Assembly: GCA_030427205.1 (NCBI GenBank)
Contig: JAUHXC010000010.1
Coordinates: 186,001-250,000, forward strand
Length of the DNA stretch: 64,000 bases
Direction: 5' to 3'
Origin: a bacterium
GTDB lineage: Bacteria > Myxococcota_A > Bradymonadia > UBA7976 > UBA1532
In this document: positions 36,582 to 45,067 of the stretch, piece by piece
How the letters are laid out: the number at the start of each line of letters is the position of its first letter
How positions within the stretch are numbered: position 1 is the first letter of the stretch
The notes under the pieces: model-generated
What the model saw: only the letters and a program-made list of their open reading frames with translations
Told to the model about the DNA's origin: nothing
The model's database searches: none
Made by a program: the position numbers and the translations under genes

Positions 36582-37415
36582 TCACAGGCCCGCTTCGAGG
36601 CGACGCTCGGTGAAGAGGTCGTCGGTCACCGAGGGGTCGTCGTGCACCAGCTCGGTGAACTCGAGCTTGGTCATCGACTGCACCGTCTTGCCCTTGAGCG
36701 TGCGCGCCTGGATCGTGCGCGGCACCCAGGCCTCGCCCTTCTTCTCGTAGTCCTTGAACTGGATCTGCTTGAGCCGCTTGCCCTTGATGATCCACGCCTG
36801 GATCTGCAGCGGCACCAGCTTGCTCTTGCTGACCCAGATGTGGGTCTTGAGGTAGCCGGTCTCGGCCTTGGCCTTGTCGGTGGTCGGCCGGGTCTCGATG
36901 AGCCAGGCGTCCTCGCCGCCGACCTTGGCCTTGGGGTCGACCATCTCGTAGGCGTAGTGCGCCGGGTCGGCGCGGGTCATGTCGGCGAAGCTGAGGTCGG
37001 TGCCCATGAACGAGCCCGACTTGTCGCCGCTGGCGATGGGCGAGACCTGCTTGAGGCTGGGCAGATACAGCCGCTGGTCGTCCTGCTTGGCGCCGTCGTC
37101 GTAGTCCACCGACAAGAGGCCGGTATTGGCCACGTCGGCCGGGCTCTCGAAGATCATCAGCTGCTTGGTGCCGCCGTCGAAGTTCTTGACCCACGAGCGC
37201 ACGACCCGCTGCCGCTGCGCGCCGGACTTGTCGATGAGGGTCATCACCAGCCGGCCCTTGACGTTGTCGCCCTCGGCCCGGTTCTCGAGCGCCTGCATGA
37301 TCTCGCCGGCGTCGGTGGAGTCGGGGGAGACCTCGGCGGCCGTCGCGGGCGCGGCGAGCAGGGCGGCGAGCAGCGCGGCGAGGGCCGGGGCGGCGAGCGA
37401 TTTGCGGGGGTTCAT
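36582..37415 (-). CDS. Outer membrane lipoprotein-sorting (LolA-like) periplasmic protein
   Basis: 277 residues. The signal peptide is residues 1-27 (cleavage ATAAEV). The mature protein has the half-barrel pattern of the LolA-like 'outer membrane lipoprotein-sorting protein' family often encoded next to RND exporters: MLIFESPADVANTGLLS-type strand (here QLMIFESPADVANTGL), RLYLPSLKQV, GSFMGTDLSFADM, and YAYEMVDPKAKVGGEDAWLIE. These proteins are thought to carry a hydrophobic substrate across the periplasm. The start overlaps the RND stop by 4 bp and has GGAGG upstream. It is distinct from canonical LolA, which has no RND partner. Confidence 0.88.
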   Translation of the reverse strand: MNPRKSLAAPALAALLAALLAAPATAAEVSPDSTDAGEIMQALENRAEGDNVKGRLVMTLIDKSGAQRQRVVRSWVKNFDGGTKQLMIFESPADVANTGLLSVDYDDGAKQDDQRLYLPSLKQVSPIASGDKSGSFMGTDLSFADMTRADPAHYAYEMVDPKAKVGGEDAWLIETRPTTDKAKAETGYLKTHIWVSKSKLVPLQIQAWIIKGKRLKQIQFKDYEKKGEAWVPRTIQARTLKGKTVQSMTKLEFTELVHDDPSVTDDLFTERRLEAGL

Positions 37416-40102
37416 GTCGATGCCTCCGTTTCGGCCGAGGGCCGGTCGTAGAACGTGCGCAGCAGGGCCGGGGCGAAGATCAGGTCGATGAGCAGCGCCA
37501 TCACCGCGGTCAGCCCGACGAGGAACCCGAAGCGCTGGATGTTGTACATCGTCGCGCCGAGGTACACCGAGAAGCCGATGAGCAGGATGAGCGTCGTGCT
37601 CACCATCGCCCGCCCCGAGTGGCGCATCGCCTGGCGCAGCGCCTCTTCGACGTTGCCGCCGTTGCGCTGCATGTTGACCCGCCAATGGTGCAGCAGGTGG
37701 ATGGTATCGTCGACGGCCACGCCGATGCTGATCGACGCGATGAGCAGGTTGTTCATGTCGATGGGGATTTCGCTGAAGCCCATCACCCCGCCGATCATCA
37801 CGATGGGCATCAGGTTGGGCACCATCGCGATGAGCCCCAGGCGCACGCTGCCGAGCAGCAGCATCATGATGAGCGTGATGATCGCGAACGCCGCGCCGAA
37901 GCTGGCGACGAGGTCGCGGATGAGGTTGCCCACCGTGCTGACCAGGGTATAGATCGAGCCGGTGGCCTGCACCTGCGCGCCCTCGGGCACATGGGCCGCG
38001 ATGCCCGCCTCGATGTGGTCGACGAGCGGCTGGTAGCGGGTCGCCTCGAGCCAGGGCACGCGGATGGTCTCCTGCGCGCGCTTCAGGTCGGCGGTGGCGA
38101 GGCGCTCGAGCTCGTCGGGGCCGCTGCTCTCGAAGAGGAAGAGCATGTCCGAGACGCCGCGGTCGGTCTCGGGCAGGCGATACTCGGCGTCGGCGCCGCC
38201 CTTGAGCGCGCGGCGGGTCTCCTTGATCACGTCGAGGATGCCCACGGCGTTGCCGACGATCGGGCCGTACTCCGGGTGTTCGAAGGCCTTGATATGGGCC
38301 CTCAGCCCCTCGAGGCCGCGCATCAACTCGACGTCTTTGAGCCCCTGCTCGCCGCCTTCGATGAGCAGCTGCACGTTGCCCGTGCCGCCGACCTTCTGGT
38401 CCATCAGGTCGAAGGCGACCCGCATCGGGGTCTCTTCGGGCAGCCACACCAGCGGGTTGTGGTACAGCTTCATCAGCGATCCGCCGAAGAGGGCGACGCC
38501 GATGAGCATGACCATGACCACCAGGTTGCGTCGCCGCTTGCGGCCATCGGCCGCGATCTCCACGCCGACGCCCGGGTCGTCGGAGCGACCCGACAGCCTG
38601 AGGCACCACGCCAGGAAGCGGTCGATGCCGTCCTGCTCGCCCATGGGCTTGGCGCCCATCATGTGGCCCCGGCGGTTGAGGGTGAGGCAGGCGGGCAGGA
38701 AGGTCACCGAGAGCACGAACGCGACGAAGACGCCGAAGGCGCCCGAGAGGCCCATCTCGCCGATGACCTCGAGGCTGGCGAAGATGAAGCTGGCCAGCCC
38801 GACCATGGTCGTCAGCGAGGTGAACAGGACCGGCCGGCCGGTGCTGGCGATCGAGTAGCGCACCGCGTCGTCGTTCGACAGCCCCCAGCGCAGCGCGTCG
38901 CGGTAGACCGAGATGATGTGCACCGAGTGGCCGATGCCGACGCAGAAGAGGAAGGCCGGCAGCACGTTGCTCATCATCGTCAGGGGCATGCCCCACAGGC
39001 CCATGGCGGCGGCGGTGGTCACCGCCGAGAGCCCCACCAGGAAGAGCGGCGCCATCACCGCCAGCGGGTGGCGGAACAGGTAGCCCATGATCAGGAACAT
39101 GGCCACCGCCGAGAGCTGCACCAGGCGGATGAGGTCGGCCATGAGGGTATCGGTCAGCCCGGCGTTGAGCGCGGGCACCCCCGAGACGTGCAGTTCGAAG
39201 CCCTCGGCCCGATGGCGGTCGACCACCTCGAGCAGCGCCTCGTAGACCCGCGCCGAGTCGCCCTCCGACATGAAGGCGGTGCGCAGCGCGATCGCGGCGT
39301 GGCGGCCGTCGGCGCCGACCACCTGGCCGACGAGGGTCTCGTCGGCGAGCACCCGGGCTTTGAGCGCCGGCAGCGCCGCGCCATCGGGCAGCGGGTCCAT
39401 CAGCTTGCCGACCTCGATGCCGCCGCCGGCGGGTCGGGTCTGGCGCACGTTGATCAGCGAGATCGACTGCTCGACGAGGCTGCCGCCGGCCTCGTCGCCC
39501 CAGGCGTCGGCGGTATCGGCCGCCGGCGCGTCGAAGTCGCCGAAGCCGTCGTCGCCCGCGCCGGTGAAGTCACCGAAGCCGTCGTCGCCCGGCGCGTCAT
39601 CGGGCGGTTCGGCGGGCGCGGGGCTGTCGTCGGGTATGTCGTCGGCGTCGTCGTCGTCCGCGGGCGGGGCGACCCGGGCGATGAACGTATTGATCGGCGA
39701 GTCGAGCGCAAACAGCCGCTCGCGCACCAGCCCGCCCTGCTTGCCCCGCCGACCCAGCGAGTCGAGGTCGAGGTCGAGCGCCGCCGCCTCGCGCTGCAGC
39801 GCGGCGAGCCGCTCGAGGAAAGGCCGGGAGAAGACGTCGCCCACCGCGACGATGAAGAACATCTCGTCGCGCCCGAAGGCGTCGCGGTAGGCGTCGAGCA
39901 CCGCGTGGGCGTCGTCGTCCTCGTCGGCGAACTTCTCGATGCTGGTGTCGATCTCGGTGCGCGCGAGCGAGACGAAGACCGAGCCGGCGAGCAGCAGCAG
40001 CGTGGCGGCGATGACCCAGCTGCGGCGACGCACGCAGACGTCGCCGAGCGCGGCGAAGAAGCGACTCGGCGGGTCGTTGAGCACGGTGCGGGGGTCGGCC
40101 AT
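37412..40102 (-). CDS. RND-superfamily (MMPL/HpnN-like) exporter
   Basis: 896 residues with the typical two-fold arrangement: one membrane helix (about 30-48), a large periplasmic loop (about 50-345), five or six helices (about 345-480), then a second helix-loop-helices set (about 520-880). Signature stretches are GIGHSVHIISVYRDAL and its repeat-partner SIGVAVDDTIHLLHHWR, with matching RQAMRHSGRAMVSTTLILLIGF. The first loop carries an unusual acidic insert (about 145-200) with two copies of DDGFGDF. Such exporters move lipids or other hydrophobic molecules using the proton gradient. It is the first gene of the operon with the LolA-like protein and barrel, which suggests a complete trans-envelope route. 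Confidence 0.92.
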   Translation of the reverse strand: MADPRTVLNDPPSRFFAALGDVCVRRRSWVIAATLLLLAGSVFVSLARTEIDTSIEKFADEDDDAHAVLDAYRDAFGRDEMFFIVAVGDVFSRPFLERLAALQREAAALDLDLDSLGRRGKQGGLVRERLFALDSPINTFIARVAPPADDDDADDIPDDSPAPAEPPDDAPGDDGFGDFTGAGDDGFGDFDAPAADTADAWGDEAGGSLVEQSISLINVRQTRPAGGGIEVGKLMDPLPDGAALPALKARVLADETLVGQVVGADGRHAAIALRTAFMSEGDSARVYEALLEVVDRHRAEGFELHVSGVPALNAGLTDTLMADLIRLVQLSAVAMFLIMGYLFRHPLAVMAPLFLVGLSAVTTAAAMGLWGMPLTMMSNVLPAFLFCVGIGHSVHIISVYRDALRWGLSNDDAVRYSIASTGRPVLFTSLTTMVGLASFIFASLEVIGEMGLSGAFGVFVAFVLSVTFLPACLTLNRRGHMMGAKPMGEQDGIDRFLAWCLRLSGRSDDPGVGVEIAADGRKRRRNLVVMVMLIGVALFGGSLMKLYHNPLVWLPEETPMRVAFDLMDQKVGGTGNVQLLIEGGEQGLKDVELMRGLEGLRAHIKAFEHPEYGPIVGNAVGILDVIKETRRALKGGADAEYRLPETDRGVSDMLFLFESSGPDELERLATADLKRAQETIRVPWLEATRYQPLVDHIEAGIAAHVPEGAQVQATGSIYTLVSTVGNLIRDLVASFGAAFAIITLIMMLLLGSVRLGLIAMVPNLMPIVMIGGVMGFSEIPIDMNNLLIASISIGVAVDDTIHLLHHWRVNMQRNGGNVEEALRQAMRHSGRAMVSTTLILLIGFSVYLGATMYNIQRFGFLVGLTAVMALLIDLIFAPALLRTFYDRPSAETEAST

Positions 40103-40134
40103 CGGGGCGCGGTCTCCGGTCGGCGGCGAGCGCC

Positions 40135-41127
40135 TCAGTCGAGGTCGTCGAGCGGATCTTCGATGACCGGCATATCGCTGGTCGGCTCGGCGGGCAGGCC
40201 GAGCAGGTCGTGCAGATAATGCGGGTGGGTCTGCCGCGCCGGGCGGTCGGCGCCGGCCGGCGCGTCGGGCAGACCGAGCATCGCCCGGGCGTCGGGGGAG
40301 AGTCGGAAGACCTCCACCAACGAGAGCAGCGCGTCGGCGAACTCTTCGGCGAAGTCGTAGCGGTCGCGGGCCAGCGGGGCCATCGCCTTCATCGCCACCG
40401 GATCGATGTAGACCGCCAGTTCGGACGCCCGGCGGCGCCACGAGGGCGGGCTCGGCACCCGCATGCCGTTGCCGTCGGGCGGCGCGGGCTTGACCGCGGT
40501 CAGCATGAAGTACAAGAGCGCGCCGACGGCGAAGATGTCGTCGGAGGCCGCCGGCATGTCGGGGCGCGCGTCGCTGGGGGTGAAGCTGACCGACGGGCGC
40601 GGCGCGCGGGCCAGCAGCCGGCTCAGCCCGCGGGCGAGGCCCACGTCGAACACCGCCGGGCGGGGCAGCGGGCCGTCGTCGAGCAGGAAGACGTTGGACG
40701 GGCGCAGGCAGCCGAGGCAGACCCCCTCGGCGTGGGCCTTGCCCAAGAGCCGGCACAGGCGCTCGGCGATACGCGTCGCCCGCTCTTCGTCCAGCGAGCC
40801 GCCCTGCTGCACGATGCGCGACAGCGAGGTGCCGCGCAGCTCGGGCAGCACCATGTAGGCCCGGTCGCCGAAGATGTGCCCGCCGTCGACCGGCACCCAG
40901 ACGTCGTCGGGCAGCACCCGCGCCTGCTCCGCCTCGGTGCGCACCCAGCGCAGGTACTGCGACAAGGCGCCGCGCTGCAGGTCCATGGCCAGCACCAGCC
41001 GCGGGGTCTCGGCCCGGCCCTCGACGGCGGCGTAGGCGGTGCCGATCTGCCAGCGACCGACCGGCTTCTTGATGATGTAGCGGCCGCCGACCCGCTGGCC
41101 GGGGCGGAAGTCGGGCCGGGTGCTCAT
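40135..41127 (-). CDS. Protein pseudokinase
   Basis: A 330-residue protein-kinase-fold protein with a degraded active site. The glycine loop is partly kept (VGRWQIGTAY), but the AxK lysine position reads A-M-D (47-49), the HRDLKPxN loop reads VCLGCLRPSN (136-145) and DFG reads DVG (161-163). A helix with SDDIFAVGALLYFMLT (195-210) matches kinase subdomain IX, so the fold is clear. It probably binds partners or nucleotide without phosphotransfer. There is no membrane segment. It lies 32 bp upstream of the RND exporter on the same strand and is probably the first gene of that transcript, which suggests a regulatory role in the export system. Confidence 0.85.
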   Translation of the reverse strand: MSTRPDFRPGQRVGGRYIIKKPVGRWQIGTAYAAVEGRAETPRLVLAMDLQRGALSQYLRWVRTEAEQARVLPDDVWVPVDGGHIFGDRAYMVLPELRGTSLSRIVQQGGSLDEERATRIAERLCRLLGKAHAEGVCLGCLRPSNVFLLDDGPLPRPAVFDVGLARGLSRLLARAPRPSVSFTPSDARPDMPAASDDIFAVGALLYFMLTAVKPAPPDGNGMRVPSPPSWRRRASELAVYIDPVAMKAMAPLARDRYDFAEEFADALLSLVEVFRLSPDARAMLGLPDAPAGADRPARQTHPHYLHDLLGLPAEPTSDMPVIEDPLDDLD

Positions 41128-41317
41128 GGGCGTCTCGTGGGCTCGTCTGCGCGGGTTCTCCGCCGCTGAATACCATCCCCGCCCACTCTGCGTCACCTCC
41201 TGTCACCGCCGACCGCGCGGCGCGCCGCCCGACCCGGCGGAACCACCGATGCCGGCGGGCGGCGCGAGGGGGTATGCTGCCCTCGACCGCGGTCCGGACC
41301 CGTCGATGGAGCTGCCG

Positions 41318-42838
41318 ATGACGCTGCCCGCAAAGCCCTGGCTCACCCCGCTCGCGCTGGTCTGCCTGGTGGCGTGCCAGCCGTCGGAGACCACGCCCGG
41401 CGCGCCCGCGCCGAGCGCCGCGACGCCCGATCCGGGCGCGGGCCTCGACGCGCCGCCGAGCACGCCCACGCTGCCGCCGTCCGCCGACGAGCCGCCGCCG
41501 CTGGACAACGCGCCGCCGCAGACGATCGCCCAGGATCTGCCGCGGCCGGCGCCGGCCGATCAGCAGGCCCTCGACGCCGCCCGCGCCGCCGCCGAGGCGC
41601 TGCTGGTGGGCGCCGAGGGCGCCGACTCGAAGCTGGCGACGGGCGGCATGCCCGACGCGGCGCAGCTGGCGACCCTCGACCTGCTGCGCAAGATCGCGGC
41701 CCATACCCGGCGCAAGCAGCGGCTGCCCTTCCGGGTGGTGCACGCGCCGCTGTGGGACGAGCTGAAGGCGGTGGCCGAGCCCGATCTGAAGGCGTTCGAC
41801 AGCCCGACGCGCAGCAGCCGTCTGCGCGCCGCGGCGGCCCTGCTCGTCGAGGGCGGCGACCGCTGGGATCGGGCGGCGGCGATCGCGTTCATCAAGCTGG
41901 CCCTCGACCTGCGGGCGCAGGCCGAGGGTGATCTGGCCGCCGACGCGCCGCTGCGGGACGCGCTGCTGGCCCGGCTGGTGGCGGCGGCCGACGACGAGGA
42001 GGCCGCCAACGAGGAGCGGCGCTACATCTTCGAGACGCTGGGCTTCGGCGCGACCGATCGCATGACGCCGGTGCTGGTGGCCGCCGGACACGACGACCCC
42101 CATCCGCCCGCCCGCCGCGACGCCCTCGGGGCGCTGGCGAAGTGCGCTTGGGCGGGCGTCTGCCGCCCCGATCCGGGCGCGCTGCGGGCGATCTACCGCC
42201 ATACGATGGACGAGGCGGTGCACTCCTCGCTGGTGGACGTCGGCGCGGCGCTGAAGCTGCCGGCGGTGAGCGACTGGTGCGCCGGCGAGAAGCGCCTGAT
42301 GCGCTCGCTGGCCTGTCGCCAGGGGCTGGCGGGCATGCAGACCCCGGTGGCGTTCGAACGGCTCCTGCCCTACGTCACCGCCCGGGACGCCGACGAGCGA
42401 ACCCACAGCGGGCGGTCTTACGACTTCCGCGACGACTTCGCGCTGCTCGACCGCTACGCCGACGCCGACTACGCCACCGACCGCTACTACGCGCTGCTCG
42501 ATACGGTGCTCGACCGGATCCACCGCAGCGGCTTCGCGACGGGGTTCATCCTGCGGCGCATGGCGACGCTGGACGACGCCGAGCGGGCGCTGGCGCTGCT
42601 CGAGGCCCATCGCCCGGCCTATATCGAGCAGTGGGGCGAGGCGCCGACCGCCCGCGGGCTGCGCTTCCTCTACCACGAGATGGGCCACACCCGCCGGGCG
42701 CTGCAGGCGCGGGTCGCCGGCCGCCCGCCGCCGCCGCATCCCGGGCCGCTGCCCAACGTCGGCCCGACCTACAAGGTCGATCCGATGAACCCGCCGCTGC
42801 CGCCGGGTCTCGCCGGGGGTGAGGCCGCACCGCGCTGA
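41318..42838 (+). CDS. HEAT-like lipoprotein, unknown function
   Basis: 506 residues. ATG 41318 is chosen because GGAG lies 6 nt upstream and it gives a compact signal ending LVCLVAC (Cys near residue 20); an ATG four codons earlier is possible. A Pro/Ala/Asp spacer (20-80) precedes an all-helical Ala/Leu/Arg-rich body, with helix pairs such as RAAAALLVEGGDRWDRAAAIAFIKLAL and RRDALGALAKCAW, like HEAT or ARM repeats. Two Cys pairs are near the middle. The C-terminus is Pro-rich. No catalytic site. It is followed after 69 bp by a TPR protein, suggesting an envelope scaffold set. Confidence 0.72.
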   Translation: MTLPAKPWLTPLALVCLVACQPSETTPGAPAPSAATPDPGAGLDAPPSTPTLPPSADEPPPLDNAPPQTIAQDLPRPAPADQQALDAARAAAEALLVGAEGADSKLATGGMPDAAQLATLDLLRKIAAHTRRKQRLPFRVVHAPLWDELKAVAEPDLKAFDSPTRSSRLRAAAALLVEGGDRWDRAAAIAFIKLALDLRAQAEGDLAADAPLRDALLARLVAAADDEEAANEERRYIFETLGFGATDRMTPVLVAAGHDDPHPPARRDALGALAKCAWAGVCRPDPGALRAIYRHTMDEAVHSSLVDVGAALKLPAVSDWCAGEKRLMRSLACRQGLAGMQTPVAFERLLPYVTARDADERTHSGRSYDFRDDFALLDRYADADYATDRYYALLDTVLDRIHRSGFATGFILRRMATLDDAERALALLEAHRPAYIEQWGEAPTARGLRFLYHEMGHTRRALQARVAGRPPPPHPGPLPNVGPTYKVDPMNPPLPPGLAGGEAAPR

Positions 42839-42907
42839 CCCGGCGTTGCTTTTCGCGGCCGGCGCGGCTTTGATGGTCCGTCCGCTCCGGTCGAGGAGGA
42901 AGGTGCG

Positions 42908-44443
42908 GTGGCCATTTTGCAGAAACTGCGCGCAGCGCCCGGGCCGTCGCTCGCGGCGCTGCTGCTGATCGGATCGCTGGCCGGGCCGGCTGCGGCCCAG
43001 GGCGAAGAGGACGCGGCCGACGCCCCGTCCGCCGAAGCCGACGCGATCCCCAAGACGGGCGCCGATGGGCGCAATCCGCTCGTCGACCGGCTCTCGGAGC
43101 ACCTCGGCGCGGGGCTCGCCGGCCCGGTGCCCGACGGGTTCGACCCGCTGTCCGCCGTGGCGCCCGCCGCGCCGGCGACGCCCGCCGAGGGGGACGCGCC
43201 CGCCGATGGCGCCGAGCCGGCCGCTGAGGCGGCGTCGGACGACGGGGCGGCGCCCGCCGAGGCGGCCGCGCCGGTCGGCATGACCATCGTCGCGGCGATG
43301 ATCGAGACCCACGGCCTGCTGCCGAAGGCCCCGCCGACCACCGACGATCGCGGGCGCGGTCGGCAGGCGCCGACCAAGGTCGTGCCGCCGCCGCCGGCCG
43401 GCGTGCCGTCGCCGGTGCCCGCCCGGCTCGTGGCCGAGGTGCCCGACGGCGGCCCGCGCCTGCTGCTCGTGGACGCCGGCGCGATCTTCTTCACCCCCGA
43501 CGGCATGGCCTGGGTGGCGGTGCCCAACCAGCAGATCGCCGTGCCGCCGCCGAAGTCGGTGGCGGTGGTCGACCTGCTGCCGCTGCGCCCCGAGCAGGCC
43601 GTGCCCCGCCCGGGCACCCCGCTCACCGCGGCGATGACCGCCGATCCGGCCCTGCTCGCGGTGCTGCGCACCGTGCAGCGCATCGAGGCCGAGGACGTCG
43701 ACCGGCTGCGGCGCTACCTGAAGCGGGACGGGGCGGGCGGCTTCACGGTCAAGACCTTCGTGCGCAACGAAGACGTGCGGGTCGCCGGCTGGATGCAGTG
43801 GACCGAGGGGCCGGGCGGGCGGCCGGTGGGCAAGCTGCCGCCCGATGCGGTGCGCATGGCGATCTTCGCGGTGACCGCCGGATATACCATTCAAGACATC
43901 GCCGACTGGCTGCGCACGATGCGCCGCATGGATCTCGAGCCGGCCATCGAGGCCGCCCGGCTGCTGGCCCGGCAGAGCGAGTTCATCCTCGAGCGGGCCG
44001 GCCTCGACCACCGGGTGCTCAGCCCGCGGCACGCCGAGTTCAAGTACAACCAGGGGGTCTCGGCCTTCGAAGAGGGCGACCTCGAGCGGGCCGAGAAGCA
44101 CTTCCGCTCGGCCATCGAGGCCCGCTCGGAGATGCTCGACGCCCACTACAACCTGGGGGTCACCCTCTATCGGGCCGGCCGGTACAAGCAGGCCTCGAGC
44201 GCCTTCCTCATCGCCAGCGGCATCGAGGGCGCGCCGGCGCGGATCTTCTACAACCGCGGCGCGACGCTCTTCCGCCTCGGCGACGCGCTCGGCGCCGCCC
44301 GGCAGTTCCGCAAGGCGCTCGCGGCGGGCTATACCGACCGCGAGATGGTCGAGGCGTGGATCGCCAAGACCGACCCCGAGGGCAAGACCGCGCCGCCGCC
44401 GCCCGAAGAGAAGAAGAAGCGTCGCCGGAGGAAGCGCCGATGA
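42908..44443 (+). CDS. Periplasmic TPR-repeat protein with basic tail
   Basis: 511 residues. GTG start with GAGGAGGA upstream. The signal peptide is residues 1-31 (cleavage after GPAAAQ). Residues 32-125 are low-complexity Ala/Asp/Pro. A middle domain (about 125-360) is unassigned, with a beta segment RLLLVDAGAIFFTP. Three TPR units follow (about 375-480): FKYNQGVSAFEEGDLERAEKHF, AHYNLGVTLYRAGRYKQASSAF and IFYNRGATLFRLGDALGAARQF. The end is strongly basic (EEKKKRRRRKRR). It overlaps the following lipoprotein by 4 bp. TPRs imply protein-protein contacts; the basic tail could bind acidic polymers. Confidence 0.82.
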   Translation: MAILQKLRAAPGPSLAALLLIGSLAGPAAAQGEEDAADAPSAEADAIPKTGADGRNPLVDRLSEHLGAGLAGPVPDGFDPLSAVAPAAPATPAEGDAPADGAEPAAEAASDDGAAPAEAAAPVGMTIVAAMIETHGLLPKAPPTTDDRGRGRQAPTKVVPPPPAGVPSPVPARLVAEVPDGGPRLLLVDAGAIFFTPDGMAWVAVPNQQIAVPPPKSVAVVDLLPLRPEQAVPRPGTPLTAAMTADPALLAVLRTVQRIEAEDVDRLRRYLKRDGAGGFTVKTFVRNEDVRVAGWMQWTEGPGGRPVGKLPPDAVRMAIFAVTAGYTIQDIADWLRTMRRMDLEPAIEAARLLARQSEFILERAGLDHRVLSPRHAEFKYNQGVSAFEEGDLERAEKHFRSAIEARSEMLDAHYNLGVTLYRAGRYKQASSAFLIASGIEGAPARIFYNRGATLFRLGDALGAARQFRKALAAGYTDREMVEAWIAKTDPEGKTAPPPPEEKKKRRRRKRR

Positions 44444-44871
44444 ACCGCGTGCTGCTGTGCGGGTGCCTCGGCGGGCTGCTGCTCGCCGCCTGCGGCCCGA
44501 CCATTCTCGAGAAGCGCATCATCGAGCAGCCCGACCCGGCGCTGCTGCGCCCCGGCCCGTCCGCCGAGGAGCAGAGCGGCGAGGCGCCGATGCTGGAGGA
44601 CATCCGCCCGGCGTTGACCCTGGTGCCCGCCGATCACGACGCGCCGAAGCCGCCCGACGATCCCCGTCCGCTGGCGCTGCGGGACGCGCCGCAGACCGCG
44701 CCGCCGATGCCGCCGCCGCCGGGAGACGGCGCGCCGGCGGCCGCGGCGCCGAGCGACGACGAGCGACGCGACGACCGGCGGGATGACGCAGGCGAAGACG
44801 ACGCACGCGAAGACGACTCGGGCGAAGACGACGGCCCGCGCCGCGGCGGCATGCGGATCAATCCGCGCTGA
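44440..44871 (+). CDS. Small Pro/Asp-rich lipoprotein
   Basis: 143 residues. The ATG overlaps the TPR gene stop (ATGA). The signal is MNRVLLCGCLGGLLLAAC with Cys18 as lipid anchor, followed by Gly-Pro. The mature part is low complexity: Pro/Ala-rich, then an acidic Asp/Glu/Arg stretch (about 105-132) with repeats like GEDDAREDD. No fold is predicted. Given the coupled upstream TPR protein with its basic tail, an electrostatic contact between acidic lipoprotein and basic tail is conceivable but is pure inference. Confidence 0.75.
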   Translation: MNRVLLCGCLGGLLLAACGPTILEKRIIEQPDPALLRPGPSAEEQSGEAPMLEDIRPALTLVPADHDAPKPPDDPRPLALRDAPQTAPPMPPPPGDGAPAAAAPSDDERRDDRRDDAGEDDAREDDSGEDDGPRRGGMRINPR

Positions 44872-44883
44872 GCGGGAGAGGGT

Positions 44884-44989
44884 GTCGACCGCCCCCGGGG
44901 GGAGACCGGAGGCGGTCGACCGGTACGGGCGGTCACAGGGGAGGAGAGACCGCCCGCGAGGGGAGCGCCGGCCCCTGGTGTGCGGCCGG
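44884..44989. terminator. Three consecutive hairpins between convergent genes
   Basis: The region between the lipoprotein stop (44871) and the convergent YihY-like stop (45068) holds three inverted repeats: GTCGACCGCC (44884-44893) with GGCGGTCGAC (44911-44920); GGGCGGTC (44927-44934) with GACCGCCC (44948-44955); CCGGCC (44968-44973) with GGCCGG (44984-44989). None is followed by a T-run on either strand. The first two share the GACCGCC core. Position suggests bidirectional transcription termination. Confidence 0.5.
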
Positions 44990-45067
44990 GACCGGCACCG
45001 GTCCAATGTGCCCAGCGCGGCCCGCCGATCACCGTCGGTGGAAAACGATCGAAAAAGTGCTGTCGCC

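Noticed and set aside
37412..44146. A minus-strand open frame of more than 2200 codons spanning several loci
   Set aside because: Only the last 896 codons form the RND exporter; the rest is opposite or out of frame to well-supported genes, with low-complexity Arg/Gly/His composition typical of GC-rich antisense frames.
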